Positions 25,810-31,128 of a DNA stretch of 64,000 nucleotides are shown here, piece by piece. The translations under genes and the position numbers were made by a program. Source of the stretch: Acetatifactor muris (GTDB lineage Bacteria > Bacillota > Clostridia > Lachnospirales > Lachnospiraceae); the NCBI GenBank assembly GCA_023663635.1, contig JAMPHD010000001.1, forward strand, positions 40,892-104,891, written 5' to 3'. Position 1 is the first letter of the stretch, and the number at the start of each line of letters is the position of its first letter. Under the pieces are notes generated by a model. That model was not told the origin of the DNA. It worked only from the letters and a program-made list of their open reading frames with translations, and did no database searches.

Positions 25810-26025
25810 TTAAGCTACAACGCTTACGTTGGTAGCGCGAACCTTGCTGCTGTTCTGGGGATCATTCTCGGTGTCGAAAGTAACCTTCTGGCCTTCCTCA
25901 AGGGACTTGAAACCCTCAGCGTTGATTGCGGAGAAGTGCACAAATACTTCCTCGCCGGTTGCATCGTTAGTGATGAAACCATAACCCTTCTGTGCGTTGA
26001 ACCATTTAACTGTACCGTTGTTCAT
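25810..26025 (-). CDS. csp: Cold-shock protein (CspA family)
   Basis: A 71-residue OB-fold RNA/DNA-binding protein. RNP1 KGYGFIT (about 13-19) and RNP2 VFVHFSAI (about 28-35) are intact. It binds single-stranded RNA and melts secondary structure. GAAGGAGGTACCAA before ATG 26025 sets the start; in-frame codons further up belong to the leader. The gene is a single unit with a strong promoter, a leader of about 155 bases full of perfect hairpins, and a strong terminator. Confidence 0.95.
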   Translation of the reverse strand: MNNGTVKWFNAQKGYGFITNDATGEEVFVHFSAINAEGFKSLEEGQKVTFDTENDPQNSSKVRATNVSVVA

Positions 26026-26180
26026 TTGGTACCTCCTTCTTTTGGGCTCTGCCCTTCTTAGATTTGTCATTCTAAATTAGAGGACAATAAAATCACATAT
26101 TTTTGTAAACCATTCTTTTGCAACAAAAGTAACAATGACTTACAAAAATATGTGAGTTCAATGACTTTTATTTAGAATAC
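26026..26180 (-). promoter_or_regulatory. Structured 5' leader of the csp mRNA with nested hairpins
   Basis: Three inverted repeats are nested on one centre. Outer: ATTCTAAAT (26069-26077) with ATTTAGAAT (26170-26178). Middle: CACATATTTTTGTAA (26094-26108) with its exact 15-base complement (26140-26154). Inner: CTTTTG (26115-26120) with CAAAAG (26124-26129). The predicted transcript start, near 26180, coincides with the outer arm, so the mRNA 5' end would be base-paired. The SD lies about 30 bases beyond the structure. AT-rich stems of this sort could change with temperature. Confidence 0.8.
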
Positions 26181-26186
26181 TCCGTC

Positions 26187-26216
26187 AGTATAACATCACT
26201 TTTGCGTACATGTCAA
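26187..26216 (-). promoter_or_regulatory. Promoter of csp
   Basis: On the minus strand TTGACA (26216-26211) and TATACT (26192-26187) are 18 bases apart. Transcription would start near 26180. Confidence 0.8.
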
Positions 26217-26306
26217 GTATATTTTTTAGGACTTTTGCAAAAAATATCAAAAAGATGGATGGCAATGAAATAATTGACAAGCCTTAGGGCGGAATGGAAG
26301 GAAATT

Positions 26307-27134
26307 ATGGATACATTTGTGGTGGCGGCCGTGGCGATCGTGGCGGCTATGGCAGGATTTTGGACAGGGCGAAGCATTCAGTGGCAGCTTGCGGAGGCGG
26401 ACGCCGCGGAGCCCACGGAACGTTTGAGGATGGGCACGGGCGCGGAACCGGCGGCAATCGTCGAGATGACAGGGTGCGTGAAAGCCGCGGCCGGCTGTTA
26501 TAAGGCGGATCTGTCGGAGAGAGCAGCCGACGCGGAACCGGCTCGGGGCAGTCTGCGGGAGTACGCGCGCGGCGGCAGAGAGAGGGAGCCGTTTCCCGGC
26601 AGACTGCCATCGGACAGCCGAAGGCGGATCAATGGGCGGTTCGACAAGCGCAGACAGACGAAAACGGTCTCTCTGGGACGCGAGATCGGCAGTCCGGTCA
26701 CGGGACAGGTGAGCGTGTTTGAGGAGGACGGACAGTGCAAACTGCGGATTTTGCCGGACAAAGGGCAGGTGTACGCTCCCGCCGCAGGAAGGATCAGACG
26801 GCTCTATCCCATGGGCAGCGCCATGCTGCTGCAGACGGAATTCGGCGCGGATATTTTATTGCGGATAGGGAGCAATGTGGATGAGATGTGCAGCGGATAT
26901 TATTCCTGCCGCGTGATGGAACATGAATATATCCGAAAGGGTTCACTTCTCTTGGAATATGATCCGGCGGGTCTCTGCGGTGAGGGAGCGGAGCCGGAGA
27001 TCATTCTCAGCGTGGAGAGCGGCGCGGCCCCGGGGAGCGTGACGTTTACGGGCAAGAGCCGCGTTAGGGCGGGGGAGCCTGTGTTATATGTTGTCTGCGA
27101 TAAGCATTCGGAGTCATATGAAAAGCTTGTTTGA
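26307..27134 (+). CDS. Membrane-anchored EIIA(Glc)-like protein without the active-site histidines
   Basis: A 275-residue protein: one N-terminal membrane segment (about 4-22), a low-complexity Ala/Arg/Glu/Gly linker, then a domain (about 127-250) that follows PTS EIIA(Glc): SPVTGQVSVFEE, VYAPAAGRIRRLYP, GADILLRIGSNVDEM, YIRKGSLLLEYD. In true EIIA both HAxG and HxGxDTV carry His; here the positions are Ser (MGSAMLL) and Arg (LLRIGS), so phosphotransfer is not possible. It may be a structural or carbohydrate-sensing relative. Its last 71 bases overlap the convergent AraC gene. The family link is by eye. Confidence 0.65.
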   Translation: MDTFVVAAVAIVAAMAGFWTGRSIQWQLAEADAAEPTERLRMGTGAEPAAIVEMTGCVKAAAGCYKADLSERAADAEPARGSLREYARGGREREPFPGRLPSDSRRRINGRFDKRRQTKTVSLGREIGSPVTGQVSVFEEDGQCKLRILPDKGQVYAPAAGRIRRLYPMGSAMLLQTEFGADILLRIGSNVDEMCSGYYSCRVMEHEYIRKGSLLLEYDPAGLCGEGAEPEIILSVESGAAPGSVTFTGKSRVRAGEPVLYVVCDKHSESYEKLV

Positions 27135-27906
27135 ATTCCCTGAAGAAACTGCGGGAGCTGCCGAAACCCGCGTCCAGCGCGATGGCGGTGACGGAGCGGT
27201 CTGTGTCGGAGAGAAGCTCCCGCGCGTACTCCAGTCTCTTGGAGTTTACATAGGAGGGGAAGGAAGTGTGCAGCCCGTCCGCGAACAGGCGCGAGAGCTT
27301 AAATCTGCTGACGCCGAACTCCGACGCCACGAGTTCCAGGGAGAGATCTTCCGTGTAATGCTCCTCCAACCAGATCAAAATGCGTTGTTCCGGTTCGAGA
27401 CTGTTGCCCGGTTCCCGTAATCGCAGTCTGAGAGGGGATTCGGATAGGAACAGATCCGCCAAAAGCAGCGACAGATAGCCCTCCGCCAGACGGCTGACAT
27501 GGAGAGGGATCGTCCCGCCGCGCTCAAATTCTCCCGTCAGCGCCAAGAGTCCCGCGGCCGCCGTCCGACTGTGCGGGGACAGCTCCTCCACATCAAAGGA
27601 GCTGTCCGCGGCGGCATAGTCCTGAAAATATTTGCGGTACCGGGGGCAGAAGTCAGGACGAAAGATGGTCAGAAGGATGGTGCTCTCCGAGCCGGCATCC
27701 GTGCAGAGGCTGTGCAGACGGTTGGGGAAGATCAATACCCCCTGACCGGAATGCAGATCATGGCGGACTCCGTCCGCGGTGACGCTCAAGCGGCCCGAGA
27801 GCGCAAGGATCAGTTCCACCTGCCCGTGCAGATGGGTGGCGAAGGTATTGTTGCGGGAAGTGAAGAGACGCAACTGCTCTTTGCTGTTTTGATAAAAGAA
27901 ACTCAT
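27064..27906 (-). CDS. AraC-family regulator, probable activator of the GH43 gene
   Basis: A 280-residue protein with an N-terminal cupin sensor (THLHGQVELILALSGRLSV, about 27-45) and two C-terminal HTH motifs (LSLELVASEFGVSRFKLSRLF and VTAIALDAGFGSSRSFFREFK). It is divergent from the GH43 gene across 290 bases, which suggests it senses the sugar released by that enzyme. GGGAGGCGGATC precedes ATG 27906; an upstream in-frame start is less likely. Its 3' end overlaps the EIIA-like gene by 71 bases on the opposite strand. Confidence 0.88.
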   Translation of the reverse strand: MSFFYQNSKEQLRLFTSRNNTFATHLHGQVELILALSGRLSVTADGVRHDLHSGQGVLIFPNRLHSLCTDAGSESTILLTIFRPDFCPRYRKYFQDYAAADSSFDVEELSPHSRTAAAGLLALTGEFERGGTIPLHVSRLAEGYLSLLLADLFLSESPLRLRLREPGNSLEPEQRILIWLEEHYTEDLSLELVASEFGVSRFKLSRLFADGLHTSFPSYVNSKRLEYARELLSDTDRSVTAIALDAGFGSSRSFFREFKQAFHMTPNAYRRQHITQAPPP

Positions 27907-28196
27907 GATCCGCCTCCCTGTCCGCGTTTTAAAACGGACTCTCGCCTTGCTATTCACCTTTTAAAACGCATCACGTGCAAAAAATGACATTACCAATATC
28001 ATAATAACCTTATTTTTTCGGGAAAACAATACATAATTGCAAAAATTGGCACAAACCTGTGGAGATATGGCACGAAAAGTATGCAGCATAGTGTTATAAT
28101 ATACTTGTACATGACATCTGCGGCAGCATACAACAAAAAGCTTATGCTTTTCGTTGTCAGGAATTTCGCAGGTTGCGGAAAGGCAGGGTTACTATT
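27907..28196. promoter_or_regulatory. Divergent control region of araC-like and GH43 genes
   Basis: A perfect TATAAT lies at 28095-28100 on the plus strand, but the DNA 17 bases before it shows no good -35, which fits a promoter that needs an activator. TGGCACAAACC (near 28046) and TGGCACGAAAA (near 28068) are similar half-sites about 22 bases apart just upstream and are candidate AraC-type operator halves. Confidence 0.5.
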
Positions 28197-29747
28197 ATGG
28201 ACAGATCAAAAATTCAGAAAATGTGGGTTGCCGATCAGGGGGACGGAACTTATATCAACCCGATCCTCTACACGGATTATTCCGATCCGGATGCCATCCG
28301 GGTGGGGGAGGATTATTTTATGATCGCCTCCAGTTTTTGCAATTCTCCGGCGGTGCCCCTTTTGCACTCAAAGGATCTTGTGAACTGGAAAGTGATCAAC
28401 TATATCATTGACAAACTACCCTTTGAGCGCTATGAGAAACCGATTCACGGATGCGGCACATGGGCGCCCTCCATCCGTTTTCACGAGGGCGTGTACTATG
28501 CGTTCATCCCTTTTCCGGATGAGGGCATTATGATGTGCAAGACCATGGATCCCTGGGGAGAGTGGAGCGATCCGTCCTTTGTGAGACAGGTGGTGGGATG
28601 GATCGATCCCTGCCCGTTTTGGGATGATGACGGCAAGGCTTATATGGTGAGCGCCTTTGCCAGAAGCCGTATCGGCTTTAAGAGCTTTCTCTACATGTCG
28701 CCCATAGAGCCCGACTGTTCCGGCGTGTTGGACGACGGGCAGTTCATCTATGACGGTCATGCCACGCAGCCCACCATCGAGGGGCCGAAACTTTACAAGA
28801 GAAACGGCTACTATTATATTTTTGCCCCCGCGGGCGGTGTAAAGCCCGGCTGGCAGACGGTTCTGCGATCCAAGAATATTTACGGCCCCTATGAGGAGCG
28901 GATCGTGCTGAGCCAGGGAGGTTCCCCGGTGAACGGACCGCATCAGGGCGCCTGGGTGGACACCCCGGACGGACAGGACTGGTTTTTGCATTTTCAGGAT
29001 GTGGGAAACGCGGGACGCATCATCCATCTGCAGCCCATGAGATGGGAGGATGACTGGCCGGTGATCGGAGTGAATGACAGGGACGGATGCGGCGAGCCTG
29101 TGATGCGCCATGTCAAACCCGCCACGGGTGCAGACTGTTTGCCTGACGCTCCTGAGGACAGCGACTTTTTTGAGGGGGAGAAACTGGGGCTGCAATGGCA
29201 GTGGAATGCCAATTACAAAAAGGAGTGGTACGATCTGTCCGACAACAGCCTGATCCTCCACGCGCAGCCCGCGGATCCCAACCTGCAACTGTGCGACACG
29301 CCGAATCTGCTGATCCAAAAGTGGCCGGCTCCGGATTTTAAGATCACCACACTGCTGCATCTCGACCGTATGCAGGAGGGAGATATGGCAGGCATGGTCT
29401 CTCAGTGCGGACATTATACGGGGCTGGCCGTGGTGAAACGGGACGGAAAGTATATGCTCTGTCAGCGCACGGGAGATTGGACCAAGGACAACGAGGCGCG
29501 GCAATATCTCGAAATGCCCGCCCTGCAGGGGGATGTGATCTGTCTGCGCATGCGGGTGCGTGATGAGAAGTATGTGTCCTTTGAGGCCGGGGCGAACGAG
29601 GAGCATCTGATCCCCGTGGGCGAGACCGTGGAGGCCACGCCGGGGCGCTGGGTCGGCGTGAAAGCGGGACTCTTTGCGGTCAACGAGTCGGGCCGGACGG
29701 GAGGCAGCGTGGCGGCGGAATATTTTGTGTTTGAGAGGAATGAATGA
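28197..29747 (+). CDS. GH43-family beta-xylosidase/alpha-arabinofuranosidase
   Basis: A 516-residue two-domain glycoside hydrolase. A five-bladed propeller (about 20-310) carries the three GH43 acids: Asp in TDYSDPDAIRVG, Asp in GWIDPCPFWDD and Glu in TIEGPKLYK. A C-terminal beta-sandwich of the XynB type (about 325-510) follows. There is no signal peptide, so it cleaves imported xylo- or arabino-oligosaccharides in the cytoplasm. GGCAGG is 9 bases before ATG 28197; an in-frame TTG 24 bases upstream is less likely. Confidence 0.9.
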   Translation: MDRSKIQKMWVADQGDGTYINPILYTDYSDPDAIRVGEDYFMIASSFCNSPAVPLLHSKDLVNWKVINYIIDKLPFERYEKPIHGCGTWAPSIRFHEGVYYAFIPFPDEGIMMCKTMDPWGEWSDPSFVRQVVGWIDPCPFWDDDGKAYMVSAFARSRIGFKSFLYMSPIEPDCSGVLDDGQFIYDGHATQPTIEGPKLYKRNGYYYIFAPAGGVKPGWQTVLRSKNIYGPYEERIVLSQGGSPVNGPHQGAWVDTPDGQDWFLHFQDVGNAGRIIHLQPMRWEDDWPVIGVNDRDGCGEPVMRHVKPATGADCLPDAPEDSDFFEGEKLGLQWQWNANYKKEWYDLSDNSLILHAQPADPNLQLCDTPNLLIQKWPAPDFKITTLLHLDRMQEGDMAGMVSQCGHYTGLAVVKRDGKYMLCQRTGDWTKDNEARQYLEMPALQGDVICLRMRVRDEKYVSFEAGANEEHLIPVGETVEATPGRWVGVKAGLFAVNESGRTGGSVAAEYFVFERNE

Positions 29748-29754
29748 GATCGGG

Positions 29755-29774
29755 ATAAGATCAAATAAAACCGG
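29755..29774 (+). repeat. Left direct repeat bounding hicAB
   Basis: The core ATCAAATAAAACCGG (29760-29774) recurs exactly at 30465-30479. Extending left by five bases gives 19 of 20 identical positions. This copy lies just after the GH43 gene and just before the hicAB promoter. Confidence 0.85.
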
Positions 29775-29789
29775 AATTATCGACCAGGG

Positions 29790-29818
29790 TTGACACCAAA
29801 TGCGATACCACATATAAT
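29790..29818 (+). promoter_or_regulatory. Promoter of hicAB
   Basis: TTGACA (29790-29795), 17 bases, TATAAT (29813-29818), 20 bases before the hicA start. Both boxes are perfect, as expected of an autoregulated toxin-antitoxin promoter. Confidence 0.85.
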
Positions 29819-29837
29819 AAAAGCGGGAGTATTCAAA

Positions 29838-30092
29838 ATGTCAAAATGGGATAAACTTTTAAATAAGATACATACTTTATCAAAAGATCTCCGATTTGAT
29901 GAATTACGCAAAGTGTTGGAAAGTTGCGGATATGAGATGAATACCCCCAAAAGCGGCAGCAGTCACTATACATTTCGGAAACCGGGTTGTCAGCCGATCA
30001 CTATACCAAAGCATGAACCCATTAAGAAAGTGTATGTAGAGATGGTAAAGCAGATTGTGGAAAGCGAGGCGGGTAGCGATGAAGACGATTGA
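29838..30092 (+). CDS. hicA: HicA-type mRNA interferase toxin
   Basis: An 84-residue protein with the HicA double-stranded-RNA-binding-like fold. After a helical N-terminal part come LRKVLESCGYEMNTPKSGSS and HYTFRKPGCQPITIPKHEPIKKVYV; the catalytic His of the family is in SSHYTF. It cleaves mRNA when free of antitoxin. CGGGAG lies 9 bases before ATG 29838. The preceding 16 in-frame codons start at a TTG inside the -35 box and are not translated. hicB overlaps the end by 14 bases. Confidence 0.88.
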   Translation: MSKWDKLLNKIHTLSKDLRFDELRKVLESCGYEMNTPKSGSSHYTFRKPGCQPITIPKHEPIKKVYVEMVKQIVESEAGSDEDD

Positions 30093-30441
30093 GGATTATA
30101 TGAAGTTGAATTACCGTATGGAAGTCCTTGAAGATATGGAGGAGGGCGGTTTCGTAGTCTCTTATCCTGAGTTGCCGGGATGTATTACTTGCGGTGAGAC
30201 CGTGGAGTCGGCGGTTGCAAACGCATTGGATGCCAAGAAAGCATGGCTTGAAACTGCTATTGAAAGCGGAATTGAAATTCATGAACCGGACAGTTTGGAG
30301 GATTATTCGGGTCAGTTTAAGTTGAGAATACCGCGCAGTCTGCATCGCTCGCTTGCCGAACATGCGAAGAGAGAGGGGATCAGCATGAATCAATATTGTG
30401 TGTATCTCCTTGCCGGAAATGATGCGGTTTACTCAAAGTAG
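30079..30441 (+). CDS. hicB: HicB-type antitoxin
   Basis: A 120-residue antitoxin. The N-terminal HicB fold has FVVSYPELPGCITCGETVESAV and is followed by a C-terminal ribbon-helix-helix (LRIPRSLHRSLAEHAKREGI, SMNQYCVYLLA) that probably binds the hicAB promoter. Toxin-first order with a 14-base overlap is the usual HicAB layout. The start ATG 30079 has GAGGCGGG upstream inside hicA. The operon is bounded by 20-base direct repeats. Confidence 0.9.
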   Translation: MKTIEDYMKLNYRMEVLEDMEEGGFVVSYPELPGCITCGETVESAVANALDAKKAWLETAIESGIEIHEPDSLEDYSGQFKLRIPRSLHRSLAEHAKREGISMNQYCVYLLAGNDAVYSK

Positions 30442-30459
30442 CGAAATAGTATGTGCGAA

Positions 30460-30479
30460 ATAAAATCAAATAAAACCGG
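30460..30479 (+). repeat. Right direct repeat bounding hicAB
   Basis: The second copy of the 20-base repeat (19 of 20 positions shared with 29755-29774). It touches the -35 box of the csoR promoter, which starts at 30480. Confidence 0.85.
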
Positions 30480-30540
30480 TTGACAAATACCCTATGGGGG
30501 TATATTCTGTAATGGAGAACAGGATACCCCCGTGGGGTAT
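30480..30540 (+). promoter_or_regulatory. csoR promoter with two copper operators
   Basis: TTGACA (30480-30485), 17 bases, TATTCT (30503-30508). The palindrome ATACCCTATGGGGGTAT (30487-30503) fills the spacer, and a second one, ATACCCCCGTGGGGTAT (30524-30540), lies downstream. Both match the TACCC-N-GGGTA pattern of CsoR operators, so bound CsoR would block both polymerase binding and elongation until copper is present. Confidence 0.85.
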
Positions 30541-30565
30541 TTTGACGTGAAAGAGAAAGGATATT

Positions 30566-30877
30566 TTGCAAAATATGGGAGATAGTAAGGACTGTTGTCA
30601 CCGGAAGGCCACGCCCAGGCAGGCCGCCGACGTGAAGAAGTTGAAGAACCGCCTCAGCCGTATGCAGGGACAGTTAAGCGGCATCGGCAAGATGCTGGAT
30701 GAGAACCGCTACTGCGGCGATATCCTGACACAGATCGCGGCGGTGGAGAGCGCTCTGCAGGCATTCGGACATCTGATCCTGGAGGAGCATATGGAGACCT
30801 GCGTGCGGGAGAAGATCCTGCAGGAGGATCCGGACGTGATCGGGGAGACGTTGGAACTGATCAGGAAATTGCGGTGA
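30566..30877 (+). CDS. csoR: CsoR-family copper-sensing repressor
   Basis: A 103-residue all-helical DUF156 repressor. The copper-site residues follow the C-H-C pattern: Cys in ENRYCGDIL, His in LEEHMETC and the Cys four residues later (x-Cys, His61, Cys65 equivalents). The DNA-contact helix is LKNRLSRMQGQLSGIGKML. It releases its operators on binding Cu(I). The TTG at 30566 is 4 bases from AGGA and an ATG at 30575 is 13 bases from it, so the start is uncertain by three codons. copA follows, after a palindromic element. Confidence 0.9.
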   Translation: MQNMGDSKDCCHRKATPRQAADVKKLKNRLSRMQGQLSGIGKMLDENRYCGDILTQIAAVESALQAFGHLILEEHMETCVREKILQEDPDVIGETLELIRKLR

Positions 30878-30898
30878 CCGGATGATGGAGAAACATTG

Positions 30899-31108
30899 TT
30901 TTGCAATTACCGGATAATTGCAAAACCCACCATTTAGAAAGTGTCATTGTGCATATTGCATACTCCAACGCAGCCACGTTCCCACTCCGCGAAAAACGCA
31001 ACGGTGCTAAGCTCGTTCCTCGCTAAGCACCGGCGTTTTTCAAGGGGCTGCTTAGGAACATACAATATGCACAATTCGAATTGTGAAAAGTAGTGTTTTG
31101 CAATTACC
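30899..31108. repeat. Long palindromic, MITE-like element between csoR and copA
   Basis: An imperfect palindrome spans 30946-31075. The outer arms ATTGTGCATATTG (30946-30958) and its exact complement (31063-31075) are 13 bp; further in are CAGCC/GGCTG, GAAAAACGC/GCGTTTTTC and GGTGCT/AGCACC near the centre. On either side sits TTTTGCAATTACC, at 30899-30911 and 31096-31108, as a 13-base direct repeat. The left copy also forms its own hairpin with TAATTGCAAAA. No coding capacity. It could be a miniature element or an attenuating RNA structure ahead of copA. Confidence 0.7.
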
Positions 31109-31128
31109 TATGTAAGGAGTATATAAAT

